From JABDIY01 sp041576015 (GTDB lineage Bacteria; Actinomycetota; Acidimicrobiia; Acidimicrobiales; SZUA-35): a DNA stretch of 26,499 bases. The position numbers were made by a program, and so were the translations under genes. The stretch's first letter is position 1. Each line of letters begins with the position of its first letter. Where the stretch lies: positions 1-26,499 of the forward strand of contig JBFGLT010000022.1 in assembly GCA_041576015.1 (NCBI GenBank). The letters run 5' to 3'. Below, piece by piece: positions 1 to 9,793 of this stretch. The notes under the pieces are model-generated. The model was not told the origin of the DNA, did no database searches, and saw only the letters and a program-made list of their open reading frames with translations.

Positions 1-591
1 CTCGACGTCGAGTCGAGCTACGACGCTCTCGCCGAGGCTCGGGCGGCCGGCCGGGCCATCGGCGCCGACGATCTCCGCATTCGAGCGTGGTCGAAACCGT
101 CGACGGCGTGGTGCCTGGTGGTCGATCGGAGCGGCTCGATGCACGGAGCCCCGCTCGCCACCGCCGGTCTGGCTGCCGCCGCCGTCGCTGTGCGGGCCGA
201 GCGCGACTACGCGGTGCTGTCGTTCGGTCGAACCGTCGTGGCGGCCAAGGCCCTGTGGGAGACCCGGTCCGGCGATGACGTGATCGACCGGGTGCTGGCG
301 CTGCGCGGGCACGGCACGACCGATGTTGCCGGGGCCCTGCTGGCCGCCGGGGAGCAGCTCCGCCACAGTTCGGCCGTCCGCCGGGTGACGGTGCTGCTCT
401 CGGATTGCCGGGCGACCGAGCCGGGCGACGTCGACGCCGCCGCTCGCGCCCTGGACGAACTGGCCATCATCGCCCCCGAGGGCGACAGCGACGAGGCGGC
501 TGCCCTCGCCGGTGCCGTCGGAGCGCGCTTCACGACCGTGTCCGGCCCCTCGACGATCGTGGCTGCCTTCGCCGGCCTCCTCGACCGCTGA
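1..591 (+). CDS. VWA-domain protein, C-terminal part (5' end outside window)
   Basis: The frame is open from base 1 to a TGA at 589-591, so only the last 196 residues are visible. About 40 residues in is a MIDAS motif, DRSGSM, preceded by a hydrophobic strand (CLVVDRSGSM). Further on are the threonine loop (GHGTTDVAGAL) and a strand ending in LLSD, as expected for a von Willebrand factor A domain binding a divalent metal. In bacteria such C-terminal VWA domains often belong to proteins encoded beside MoxR-type AAA ATPases that remodel other proteins; that partner would lie upstream and cannot be seen. The gene converges on the next one, with stop codons three bases apart. The domain call is secure; the partner and role are inference. 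Confidence 0.8.
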   Translation, partial: LDVESSYDALAEARAAGRAIGADDLRIRAWSKPSTAWCLVVDRSGSMHGAPLATAGLAAAAVAVRAERDYAVLSFGRTVVAAKALWETRSGDDVIDRVLALRGHGTTDVAGALLAAGEQLRHSSAVRRVTVLLSDCRATEPGDVDAAARALDELAIIAPEGDSDEAAALAGAVGARFTTVSGPSTIVAAFAGLLDR

Positions 592-594
592 ACC

Positions 595-1545
595 CTAGAC
601 CTGACCCCGAGACCAGCGAGAGGACAACCGGGCGAGGGTTCGCCGTGCGGTGCGGGGCCAGCGGTCCATTCGGTAGGGCCACCGGAGCTGGGCGTTGACG
701 ATGTCGCAGGCGTCGAGGGCAACGTGGGCGGTGACCGACGGGGCGGTGAAGGGAATCATGTGGCCGTCTTCGACCTCGATGGTCACCGCCCCGTCGATCA
801 CCCCGGCCAGGTCTCGCTGGAAGCGGGGCCGGACCACTTGATCCCGAGCGGTGACGACGACCACAGCCGGCACATCGATGTCGGACACCGAGGCGCTGCC
901 ATCGTGGCCGGCCACCGTCCGCGACGCTTCGCACACCATGCGGGCGTCGTGGTTCGACATGGCCTCGAGGAGGTGGCGGCGGACACCGGCGTCGGGCACC
1001 ATCGGGATGAGGATCGGTCCGAGCGTCCGGGCCAACAGGGAGCGGGGAACCATCCGGTGGGCTGGCCGCACGGTCTCCAGCGCCCGGATCAGTGGAGGGA
1101 GGGTGGCCATCGAGGCGAAGTCGGCGGCGGTGGAGAAGAACACCAGCCCGTCCACCCGGTGGCGGTGGCGGTCGAACACGTGCTGGGCGATCGGTCCGCC
1201 CATCGAATACCCGAGGACGATGGCCGAGCTGATGCCGAAATGGTCCATGAGGGCGACCGTGTCGTCGGCGCAGTCCTCCAAGGAGAACCGGTCGTCGGAC
1301 CGGATCCCCTGCCCGTGGCCCCGATGGTCGAGCGCGAGGACGCTGTACTGGTCGGACATCACATCGATCGCCGTCGACCAGTTCAGCGGTCCGGTGGCGA
1401 TCCAGCCGTGGAGCAGCACCACCGTGCGGGCCCGGCGGGGACCGGGCCGGTAGCAGGCCCAGGTGACCCCCCGGCCGGGCAGGTCGACCGGTTGCCAGGT
1501 GACCGGCTGCCGGTCGATCGGCCGGCGCTCCCGGAGATCGATCAT
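595..1545 (-). CDS. alpha/beta-fold hydrolase
   Basis: A 316-residue alpha/beta hydrolase. It shows the oxyanion-region LLHGW, an ALDHRGHG strand-loop and the nucleophile elbow GYSMGG (Ser is the nucleophile). An acidic strand end (VVVTARDQV) and a late DGH supply the likely Asp and His of the triad. The substrate cannot be told; the family covers esterases, epoxide hydrolases, haloperoxidase-like enzymes and lactonases. The frame is open to an ATG at 1596, but the intervening codons (CCT, CCT, GCT, AGA, CAT) have poor third-position GC, unlike the gene body. The ATG at 1545 is therefore preferred. Neither start has a clear ribosome site. The VOC gene lies upstream on the same strand, so the two may be co-transcribed. 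Confidence 0.82.
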   Translation of the reverse strand: MIDLRERRPIDRQPVTWQPVDLPGRGVTWACYRPGPRRARTVVLLHGWIATGPLNWSTAIDVMSDQYSVLALDHRGHGQGIRSDDRFSLEDCADDTVALMDHFGISSAIVLGYSMGGPIAQHVFDRHRHRVDGLVFFSTAADFASMATLPPLIRALETVRPAHRMVPRSLLARTLGPILIPMVPDAGVRRHLLEAMSNHDARMVCEASRTVAGHDGSASVSDIDVPAVVVVTARDQVVRPRFQRDLAGVIDGAVTIEVEDGHMIPFTAPSVTAHVALDACDIVNAQLRWPYRMDRWPRTARRTLARLSSRWSRGQV

Positions 1546-1623
1546 GCAGTGATGTCTAGCAGGGCGAGGCCCCCAGCGCCGTGCGCCGGACGTCACATCG
1601 GCCCGAGGTCGGCTACCGCTCGC

Positions 1624-2403
1624 TCAGGCGGTGGCGGTCGAGCGATCGATGGCGCCGAACGTCGCCCCCCAGGGGTCCTGCAGCTGAGCCATCCGGCCAT
1701 AGGGAGAGTCCTGGGCCGGACCCATGGCCGCTCCGCCGGCGCTGGTCGTCTTCTCGACGGCAGCATCGACGTCGGCCACCGAGAACGTCACCGCCCAGTG
1801 GTTGGGAACCCCGGGTGGGAACATGTCTCCCATCGCCATGATCCCGGCGATCTGCTCGCCCTCGTGGCTGAGTACCCGGTAGTCCATCCCGCCTTCCATC
1901 GGTTCGGGTGCGGCGGTCCATCCGAACAGTTTCTGGTAGAACTCCTCGGCGGTGTCGGCATCCCGGGTTGGGTTGTCGAACCAGCAGGGGGCCCCGACCT
2001 CGTCGATCTGCTTGAAGCCGTTCTCGGATCCGCCCTCGAACAGACACAGCGTGCTCATATCGGGGGCGCTCATCATGGCGATCCGCCCGCCACCGGGGAT
2101 CTCGAAGGGTGGCCGGGCGATCCGGCCGCCGAGCTGTTCGGCCTCGGCCAAGGTGGCGTCGGCGTCGTTGACGGCGACGTACACCGACCACACCGACGGC
2201 ATCCCCTCCATCTCGGGGGTGATGGCCATGGCGCCGGCGACGGGTAGATCGCCGTTCATGAAGATGTGGTAGTCGGTCTCCCCGTCGTTGAAGGTGGTCC
2301 AGCCCATCAGGTCGGTGTAGAAGCCGATGGCCCCGTCGAGGTCCTTGGCGGCGAGATCCACCCACGAGATGGAGTTGGCGGTGTGGCGTTCGATCGTTGG
2401 CAT
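1624..2403 (-). CDS. VOC family protein (two glyoxalase/bleomycin-resistance domains)
   Basis: A 259-residue protein built from two vicinal oxygen chelate modules, about residues 8-122 and 133-257. Each begins with the beta-alpha signature: WVDLAAKDLDGAIGFYTDLMGW in shortened form in the first, and CWFDNPTRDADTAEEFYQKL-like in the second. Both end in a strand with a DPWGA/PGGGR-type turn. The layout resembles actinobacterial proteins of the Cfp30B (27-kDa antigen) type. Such proteins bind small hydrophobic or electrophilic ligands, and most have no known reaction. The ATG at 2403 is preceded by a promoter whose -10 box sits six bases upstream, so the mRNA is probably leaderless. The fold is secure; the function is not known. 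Confidence 0.85.
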   Translation of the reverse strand: MPTIERHTANSISWVDLAAKDLDGAIGFYTDLMGWTTFNDGETDYHIFMNGDLPVAGAMAITPEMEGMPSVWSVYVAVNDADATLAEAEQLGGRIARPPFEIPGGGRIAMMSAPDMSTLCLFEGGSENGFKQIDEVGAPCWFDNPTRDADTAEEFYQKLFGWTAAPEPMEGGMDYRVLSHEGEQIAGIMAMGDMFPPGVPNHWAVTFSVADVDAAVEKTTSAGGAAMGPAQDSPYGRMAQLQDPWGATFGAIDRSTATA

Positions 2404-2409
2404 GAGCCG

Positions 2410-2438
2410 ACCCTAGACCCAGGTCGCACCGGTGTGAA
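2410..2438 (-). promoter_or_regulatory. leaderless-type promoter of the VOC gene
   Basis: On the minus strand TTCACA (2438-2433) is followed by a 17-base spacer and TAGGGT (2415-2410). Six bases then separate the -10 box from the ATG at 2403. This spacing puts the transcription start at or beside the A of the start codon, the pattern of leaderless genes in Actinomycetota. There is no Shine-Dalgarno sequence, which agrees. Seen by eye only. Confidence 0.5.
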
Positions 2439-2479
2439 GAGGGCCGCTTCGTGCTGCCCGCTCCGTTCTGGCGGGCCGC

Positions 2480-5173
2480 TCACAACGCTTGGACTACGTA
2501 ATCGTAGATGCGACGTTGGATGCGGAGCTCGTTGAGCGACCAACCGAGCTCGGCGATGTCGGGCTCGGGGTCGTCGCCGATGCTCACCTCGCCGGTCGAG
2601 TCAGCGAGGCGGCGGTTCAGGGTGAGCGACAGCTTCAGCTCGAGTCGCTCCCGGTCGAGCACGTAGTGGCGGTGTTGCAGATGGAGTTGTTCGCGGCCCT
2701 TCGACGCTGCGAGCGACTCACCGTTCCGGGCGATCTCCTCGGCCAGCAGGTGGATTCGATGCTCCATCGCCGCCAGGACGTCGCCGTCAGGGTGAGACCT
2801 GCTCGGACCGACCCGGACCGCAGTCGGATTCAGGACGGTCACGTCGCCGGCGTCGCCGGTCGCGGCCGGCGGAGCCCCCGACGCGACGGCGGCGCTGACG
2901 ATCTTCTTGGCGCCGATCGTGTGCGCTGTGCCGAGATCCTGGCCCAGCGGCGTGACAAGGGAGCGCACCTCGCGTAGGGGTAGGCCCCGCCCGGTTGGGT
3001 TGTAGAGGCGGGCGAGGGTGCGGCCATTGCTCTTCGACAGACTCGACAGGGGGACGTCCTCGGTGAGCACGGTCCACACCCGCGGCCCGTTGGCCGGTCC
3101 GTGAGGAACGGTGGCGACGAGAGGGGGATTCTGGAACGCCTCGTTGTGCGGCACGAGGTCCTCCACGCTGCCGTCATGGACGCCGATGGCCAGGCGGTGG
3201 GTCAGCTCCCGCTCGCACCGGGCGCCCGGGACGTACATGGCCGGTCCGGCGTCCCCGGCGCGGTGGGGCAGCCCGCTGAGGGCCAGCCAGTCGATCGACC
3301 GGCGAAGGGTCACCGCCAGCCTGCCCCGGGCCGACGAGTAGGACCGGCAGCCGGCAGCCAGGATGGCCACGGTTCGATCCTGACCCTGCTGGGCGACGAA
3401 TCCGTGGAACGGAAATTCGTCGACCCGTCCTGTCTCCCGCTGTCCCATCAGCACGGCGGCGAGCGCCGGGTCGATGTCGTGGTCGAGCAGATGGGAATCG
3501 GTGTGGGGTCGCTCGACGATGTCGAAGGGCATTCCGGCGTGGACCGAATCCGTGTCGATCCCGGTGCCGAGCACGGCGTCGAGACGGTAACCCGTACCGG
3601 TCGAGTCGAGGTGGATGTCGACACCGATCAAGGGACCGGCATCGAAGGTGAACGAGACCTGGGCGGTCACGTCGATGGTGGCCGTGCGAAGGCGTAATGG
3701 CACGCTCACCCGGCGGTGCAGGAGACTCTGCTCCTCCTCCACCAGCGGCCCGTCAGGCGACAGGTCCCCGAGGATTCCCCCGGGTTCGCTCGAGTAGGTG
3801 TCGCCGGCGTCGGGTCGGACGACGAACCGGAGCCGGCCGGCGCCATCGACGCGCAGCCCGTCCGCGTCGACCTCGGCCGCATAGTGCTCGTTTGACCACG
3901 ATGCTCTCTGGATCTTGGCGCCGCTGGTCTCGACTGGGACCGAACGCAGGACGGGCGTCACCCCGACCCCGACCGGGGCGACGGCGTGCACAGCGCCCGC
4001 TGCCCGAAGCACGGCTCCGACCGGCATCGGATTGGTCGAGATGGCGTAGGTGCCGGGGGCGAAGCCGGCCAGGATGGCATCGGCGGCCGACCGCTCCTGC
4101 TCGGCGACCCATGCCAGGATCTGCCGGTAGGAGCGTTCCATCCGCTCGTGGACCTGGTCGATGCTGACGCCGCAGAGGCAGTCGTGCACCCCGTTCTGCA
4201 GAAGTGTCCGGCTGAGGGCCTCGAACACCCCCGGCTCGGTGGATGCTGCGCCCCGGGCGCCGGCGAGAGTGGCGAGCGGTTCGGCCCGCCGGAGGAGAGC
4301 GACCTCGGCATCATGGTGGAGCACCTTCAGATAGGCGCGGGTGGACAGCGAGCCGGGGAAGGTGGCGCCGTAGCGACCGGAGAGCAGCTCGCCCTGGATC
4401 GCCGGCACGTCGTGCGCCAGGCCGGCCAGTGCGTCGATGTAGGCTCCCGGAGACGAGGCGACGAGGTCCAGCGACGGTGGCAGATCGGCTCCGGCGTAAT
4501 AGGAGATCGGGTCCTCCGGTTCGGTGTCGAGGTCGTAGCCGTCGAACAGTGGAATCGGAACGGCTCCGTAGTGAGGGGCGAGCTTGTTCACCTCGGCCAC
4601 GAGGCGGTCGACGGCGATCTCGGGCGTGCGCGTGACGCCATAGAGATTGCGGTAGCCGCCGAACAGGTCGACGGTGGGCAGCCGGGTTCCGTCGGCGCCC
4701 TGCCACGAGAACCACGGCACCATCTCGGGGACTCCCCGCCACACGAAGGCCGCCCGCACCCCGGCGAGGGTGAGGATCTGGGGCGCCTGGGAGATGTGTC
4801 CGAAGGTGTCGACCAGCCATGCGACCTCCGGGCGGCCACCCAGGGACTCGGCGTCGTCCACCCCGTACAGCACGTTGCGCAGCAGCAACTCCCCACCGAC
4901 GATGCGCCAGTCCGGCTGGCTGTACACGGGACCGATCTGGAGGTTGCCGGCCTCGACCAGCTCCTGCACGATGTTCCGGTACTCGGGACGGCTGTTGCCC
5001 AGGTCCTCGATGGCGAGCGTCTGGCCGTCGAAAAGGAATTCGTAGTCGGGGTTCTCCGATGCTCGCTGGACGAGGGAATCGATCAGGTCGGGGATCCAGG
5101 CGGTGGTGTACTCGTGGGTGAGAAACCACTCACGGTCCCAGTGCGTGTGGTTGATGATGTGGACCGACGTCAC
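2480..5173 (-). CDS. glycoside hydrolase family 38 alpha-mannosidase (mannosylglycerate hydrolase-like)
   Basis: An 897-residue retaining alpha-mannosidase of family GH38, close in length to E. coli MngB. The N-terminal catalytic domain opens with HTHWDREW, where His11 and Asp13 are the expected Zn ligands. The nucleophile/ligand Asp122 lies in WLVDTFGH. A helical bundle near residues 260-350 (with QNGVHDCLCG) and a long C-terminal beta-sandwich region follow. There is no signal peptide, so the enzyme is cytoplasmic and works on imported sugar. The ATG overlaps the LacI stop by four bases (ATGA), so it is the last gene of the ABC operon. GH38 enzymes hydrolyse alpha-mannosides, including 2-O-mannosylglycerate and its 6-phosphate. 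An ABC rather than PTS importer argues for an unphosphorylated substrate. The exact substrate is inference. Confidence 0.92.
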   Translation of the reverse strand: MTSVHIINHTHWDREWFLTHEYTTAWIPDLIDSLVQRASENPDYEFLFDGQTLAIEDLGNSRPEYRNIVQELVEAGNLQIGPVYSQPDWRIVGGELLLRNVLYGVDDAESLGGRPEVAWLVDTFGHISQAPQILTLAGVRAAFVWRGVPEMVPWFSWQGADGTRLPTVDLFGGYRNLYGVTRTPEIAVDRLVAEVNKLAPHYGAVPIPLFDGYDLDTEPEDPISYYAGADLPPSLDLVASSPGAYIDALAGLAHDVPAIQGELLSGRYGATFPGSLSTRAYLKVLHHDAEVALLRRAEPLATLAGARGAASTEPGVFEALSRTLLQNGVHDCLCGVSIDQVHERMERSYRQILAWVAEQERSAADAILAGFAPGTYAISTNPMPVGAVLRAAGAVHAVAPVGVGVTPVLRSVPVETSGAKIQRASWSNEHYAAEVDADGLRVDGAGRLRFVVRPDAGDTYSSEPGGILGDLSPDGPLVEEEQSLLHRRVSVPLRLRTATIDVTAQVSFTFDAGPLIGVDIHLDSTGTGYRLDAVLGTGIDTDSVHAGMPFDIVERPHTDSHLLDHDIDPALAAVLMGQRETGRVDEFPFHGFVAQQGQDRTVAILAAGCRSYSSARGRLAVTLRRSIDWLALSGLPHRAGDAGPAMYVPGARCERELTHRLAIGVHDGSVEDLVPHNEAFQNPPLVATVPHGPANGPRVWTVLTEDVPLSSLSKSNGRTLARLYNPTGRGLPLREVRSLVTPLGQDLGTAHTIGAKKIVSAAVASGAPPAATGDAGDVTVLNPTAVRVGPSRSHPDGDVLAAMEHRIHLLAEEIARNGESLAASKGREQLHLQHRHYVLDRERLELKLSLTLNRRLADSTGEVSIGDDPEPDIAELGWSLNELRIQRRIYDYVVQAL

Positions 5174-6296
5174 GACACCACCCCGGATCGACGCCGGCCC
5201 TTCGGTGGAATCGGTCCCGGCGGGGTTCCGGTGCTGGCCCGCACAACGAACTCGGCACCGACGTGGGACGTGGTCGCCACGATCGCCTTCGCCTCGATGC
5301 TGGGCAAGAGCTGTCGAACGAGCAACCGAGCGACGTACTCGGCGTCCTGCCGGAACGTCGTCAAGGGCGGCCGCGCCAGGCGGGCCGCGTCGATGTCGTC
5401 GAATCCGATGATGCTCAGCTGCTCGGGCACCTTCACGCCGAGGTCCGTGGCGGCCTGCAGGGCGCCGAGGGCGATGAGGTCGTTGGCGGCGAGGATGGCC
5501 GTCGGCGGCTCCGGGCCGGTCAGAACCTCTCCGGTCGCCCGGTAGCCGGACGCCTCGCGAAAGCCGGCTCGGACCGTCTTCACTGCCGCCGGATCGAGGC
5601 CGGCTGCGGCGACCGCCCGGGCAAAGGACGCAACCCGAGATTCACCGATGCAATACTGCGGTGGCTCGGCCACCAGCGTCAGCCGCCGGTGTCCGAGCTC
5701 GACGAGGTGCCGGACGGCCGGGGTCATCGAGTCGGGGTCGACCTCGACGCTGGGAACGTCCTGTGCCACCTCGGGCCGGCCGAACGACACGAACGGAAAT
5801 CCCTGTTCGGCGAGAAAGGTGGCCCGGGGGTCGGTCGTCTCGGTGCGGACCAGCACGAATCCGTCAACCCGGTTCCGCCGGAGCGCCCGCTGGTAGGGGT
5901 CGATCGGCGATGCGGGGTCGACCGGGGTCGAGAGGTGGAGCTCGAATCCGTGCTGCGCCGCCTCGGCGACGATCGCCGTGAGGAGCCGGCCGAAGAAGGG
6001 GTCGGAGAATCGCAGCGTGTCGCTCGGCAGGATCAGCCCGATCGACCCGGCTGCGGCATGTGGCGCCTTGAGTCGCCGGGCGTCGATGTTGGGGGAGTAG
6101 CCGAGCTCGTCGGCGGCTTGCCGGACGCGCGCCTTGGTCCGGTCGGCGACATCGGCGTGATCGTTGAGAGCACGCGAGACCTGGGTCACCGAGATGCCGG
6201 AGTGACGAGCGACATCGCGTAGGGTCGGACGCTGGCGGCCCACCGGGTCGGCGAGATCGCCGGGCCCGGCGCCCGGCGCAGGATCGACCACTTCGG

Positions 6297-6300
<4 letters not shown>
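5170..6300 (-). CDS. LacI-family transcriptional regulator of the sugar operon
   Basis: A 376-residue LacI/GalR regulator. The helix-turn-helix covers about residues 26-47 (TLRDVARHSGISVTQVSRAL). It is followed by the hinge segment YSPNIDARRLK at 68-78, whose leucine intercalates at the centre of the operator. A periplasmic-binding-protein-like sugar sensor fills the rest (from SIGLILPSD, ending near FVVRAST). A 25-residue acidic N-terminal extension precedes the DNA-binding domain. The gene overlaps the ATPase gene upstream and the mannosidase downstream by four bases each, so it is made with the system it controls. A perfect LacI-type palindrome lies just after the operon promoter (11279-11294). 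It is probably a repressor released by the imported sugar. Confidence 0.92.
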
Positions 6301-7403
<1,103 letters not shown>

Positions 7404-7424
7404 GGTCGTTCGTCTCCTTTGCGA

Positions 7425-8291
7425 TCATTTGGACACCTGGCCCCACATGTTGAAGAGGTACCGCCGGATGAAGAACATGAACACCAGCGACGGCACCATC
7501 AAGAAGAACCCGCCGGCGAACTGATAGGCATCCGACGACTGGGACAGCTGGGTGAGGATGAGAGCGGGCAGCGTTCGGTTCTCGAGGGTGAGGATGGCCG
7601 CAGCGAACACTTCGTTCCACGACAGCACAAACGTGAACACCGAGGATGCGGCGATGCCCGGCATCACCAGCGGCAGGACGATGTGCCGGAACGCCTGCAG
7701 CGGGGAGGCGCCGAACACCTGGCCCGCTTCTTCCAGCTCGTAGGGAACGCTCTCGAAGACGCTGGCGATCACCAGCACCGTCGTGGGCATGGCCAGCGCC
7801 GTGTGCATCAGGGCCAGGCTGTAGACGCTGTCGAACATCCCGGTCTCCAGGAACAGCACGGCCAGGGGGATGGACAGCACGACGATCGGGAACGCCCGTA
7901 CGGCCAGGATCGCCAGGCGGAACAGATCACGCCCCGGGAAGATGTAGCGGGAGATGGCATAGCCGGCCGGCGCCGCCAGAACCGTGGACAACAACAGCGT
8001 GATGACGGCGACGATCAGGCTGTTCCTGAGCCCCTCCACCACCCCTTCCGAATCGAGGAAGAACCGCATGGTGTCGGTCGAGAAGGGGATGAAGGGGAGG
8101 ATGTTCTTCGGGTAGGAGCGCACGGTGGCCGGGGTGGTGAACGCCATCGAGAACACGAAGTAGATCGGGATGAGGATCCACAGGGCGAGGAACGTGGCGA
8201 CGGCATACGTGCCGATGCGCCCCCGGGTCGGACGCTGGCGGCGCTCGCTGGGCGCAGTCTGCTCCTGATCGGGCTTGGCGGTGGCGGTCAT
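7425..8291 (-). CDS. carbohydrate ABC transporter permease, MalG type
   Basis: A 288-residue inner-membrane permease. A short charged N-terminus precedes the first helix (AVATFLALWILIPIYFVFSMAF). About five more helices follow, ending with FFLMVPSLVFMFFI and the C-terminal RRYLFNMWGQV typical of MalG-family proteins. The EAA coupling loop that docks on the ATPase reads EEAGQVFGASPLQAF, followed by IVLPLVMPGI. It pairs with the MalF-type permease upstream, whose stop it overlaps by four bases (ATGA). Length and layout are normal for the family. Confidence 0.93.
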   Translation of the reverse strand: MTATAKPDQEQTAPSERRQRPTRGRIGTYAVATFLALWILIPIYFVFSMAFTTPATVRSYPKNILPFIPFSTDTMRFFLDSEGVVEGLRNSLIVAVITLLLSTVLAAPAGYAISRYIFPGRDLFRLAILAVRAFPIVVLSIPLAVLFLETGMFDSVYSLALMHTALAMPTTVLVIASVFESVPYELEEAGQVFGASPLQAFRHIVLPLVMPGIAASSVFTFVLSWNEVFAAAILTLENRTLPALILTQLSQSSDAYQFAGGFFLMVPSLVFMFFIRRYLFNMWGQVSK

Positions 8292-9742
8292 CGGGCGGCC
8301 TCTTGCTCGGACTGGGTTCGGACGGCACGGAGATAGAACACGGCGCTGGCGAGCGACAGCAGCAGGATGAACAGCGCATAGGCGGAGGCCACGTTGTTGT
8401 TTCGCAGCGTGAAGTACTGCCGGTACGTCTCGTTGGCCAGTACCGTCACCACCTCACCGCCACCCAGGGCGATCACCACCGCGAACACCTGGAAGGCGAG
8501 GATGGTTCGGAGGATGAGGGCCACCTGGATGCTGGGGCGGAGGAGGGGTAACATGATGTGCCGCACCCGCTGCCAGTAGCTGGCGCCGAACAGTTCGGCG
8601 GCTTCGAGTGTCTCATCGGAGATCGCCTGGAGGCCGGCCACGATGATCACCATCACGATCGACGTGGCCCGCCACAGCTCGGCGAGGACGATGGCGGCGA
8701 TGATCCAGTTGCGGGTATCGCTCGTGAGAAACGCCTTGGGGTCGTCGATGATCCCGATGCCTTCGAGCACCGAGTTGATCAGGCCGTTCCCGGTGAACAT
8801 CGAGAAGAACAGGATGCCGACCGCCAGATCCGACATGCCCATCGGCACGGTGAACACGTAGAGGAACATCGAGTTGAAGCGGATCCGGGCGTGGATGACG
8901 AGGGCCATGATCATGGCCAGCACGAACTGGAGGGGGATGATGATGGCCATCAGCAGCAGGGTCGTTCGCACCGCCGGTCCGAAGAACCGGTCGTTGATCA
9001 TCCGGTCGATGAACTCTGTTGTGAACTCTCCGGCGGTGCCGCGGTCCACCCGGCCCCGTTCGCCGTCGGCGAACACCTGGATGAAGCGGGACGGCGCCCA
9101 CCCCTCGACCTCCTCCCCTTCGCTGGTGGCACTGACGTTGAACCACACTTCGAGCACGGTCACCTGGTCGATGGTCACCGCCGTACGTGGTTCGAGCCGG
9201 GCGACGATGTCGGAGGACTCGCTCGCCTCGGCGTAGAGGTCGGTGAGCGGGTCGGCGTCGGCGCCTAGTTTGGTGCGGACCGTTCCGCCGACCGGCGTGC
9301 CGTCGGCCGCTTCGTCGCGCACCCGGATTCTCGATTCGGGCGCCCACCCCTGCACCGGGGCGCCGGCCGGGTCCGGTCCGCTGACAAGGAACCATTGCTC
9401 GGTGAGCAGTTCGCCGGTGACCTCCCCTTCGATCACGTTGCCCTGCTGGCCGAGGATGGCCAGCCCGGTCCCCTGGGGCACCGCCGCCACCCGATCGCCC
9501 GACAGGGTGGGCTCGTCGAGCAGCGGGAGGACCGCATCGTCGTCGTAGATGGCCAGGATCAGCCCCTGCACCATCGGGTAGGCGAAGAAGGCCGCCAAAT
9601 AGAGCAGTGTCGGCGCGATCAGGAGGTAGGGCGTGAGCCGGCGACGCCGGGATCGGGGTCGCCGGCTCGGCACCGGGGCGCCGGTCGCGGCGGGATCCTC
9701 GGGCACCTGGTCGACGGCTTGGTCGAGGTGCGGGGTGGTCAT
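8288..9742 (-). CDS. carbohydrate ABC transporter permease, MalF type, with two SH3-like repeats in an external loop
   Basis: At 484 residues this permease is about 170 longer than the usual 290-310. After a basic cytoplasmic tail, helix 1 spans about residues 38-60. The next core helix starts only near 258 (TTLLLMAIIIPLQF). The intervening 195 residues contain two repeated units, about 72-141 and 162-223. Each runs from a small-residue/VPQGT or LEPRT strand to a WF(L/N)V strand, and ends in GWAPESRI or GWAPSRFI. This is the pattern of bacterial SH3 (SH3b) domains. The core then looks ordinary, with the EAA loop EAAELFGASYWQRV followed by LPLLRPSI. The membrane part is certain; the SH3 assignment rests on pattern and needs structure prediction. 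The loop should face outward, where it could touch the binding protein, peptidoglycan or substrate. Confidence 0.9.
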   Translation of the reverse strand: MTTPHLDQAVDQVPEDPAATGAPVPSRRPRSRRRRLTPYLLIAPTLLYLAAFFAYPMVQGLILAIYDDDAVLPLLDEPTLSGDRVAAVPQGTGLAILGQQGNVIEGEVTGELLTEQWFLVSGPDPAGAPVQGWAPESRIRVRDEAADGTPVGGTVRTKLGADADPLTDLYAEASESSDIVARLEPRTAVTIDQVTVLEVWFNVSATSEGEEVEGWAPSRFIQVFADGERGRVDRGTAGEFTTEFIDRMINDRFFGPAVRTTLLLMAIIIPLQFVLAMIMALVIHARIRFNSMFLYVFTVPMGMSDLAVGILFFSMFTGNGLINSVLEGIGIIDDPKAFLTSDTRNWIIAAIVLAELWRATSIVMVIIVAGLQAISDETLEAAELFGASYWQRVRHIMLPLLRPSIQVALILRTILAFQVFAVVIALGGGEVVTVLANETYRQYFTLRNNNVASAYALFILLLSLASAVFYLRAVRTQSEQEAAR

Positions 9743-9752
9743 GGCGATGCCT

Positions 9753-9785
9753 CCCTGCCCGGTGGTTGCGCCACCACGGGCAGGG
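9753..9785 (-). promoter_or_regulatory. stem-loop between binding-protein and permease genes
   Basis: A 9-bp perfect arm pair (CCCTGCCCG at 9753-9761, CGGGCAGGG at 9777-9785) encloses a further short stem and a small loop. It lies 8 bases after the stop of the binding-protein gene and ends 10 bases before the permease start. There is no T tract. Hairpins at this place in sugar ABC operons commonly protect the upstream mRNA or partly stop transcription, so the binding protein outnumbers the permeases. That role is inferred here from position. Confidence 0.55.
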
Positions 9786-9793
9786 AACGGGTA

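Noticed and set aside
724..2247. Long open frame on the plus strand opposite the hydrolase and VOC genes
   Set aside because: It mirrors two clear genes on the minus strand, has a His/Gly/Arg-heavy composition without any domain pattern, and arises from G/C-rich third positions.
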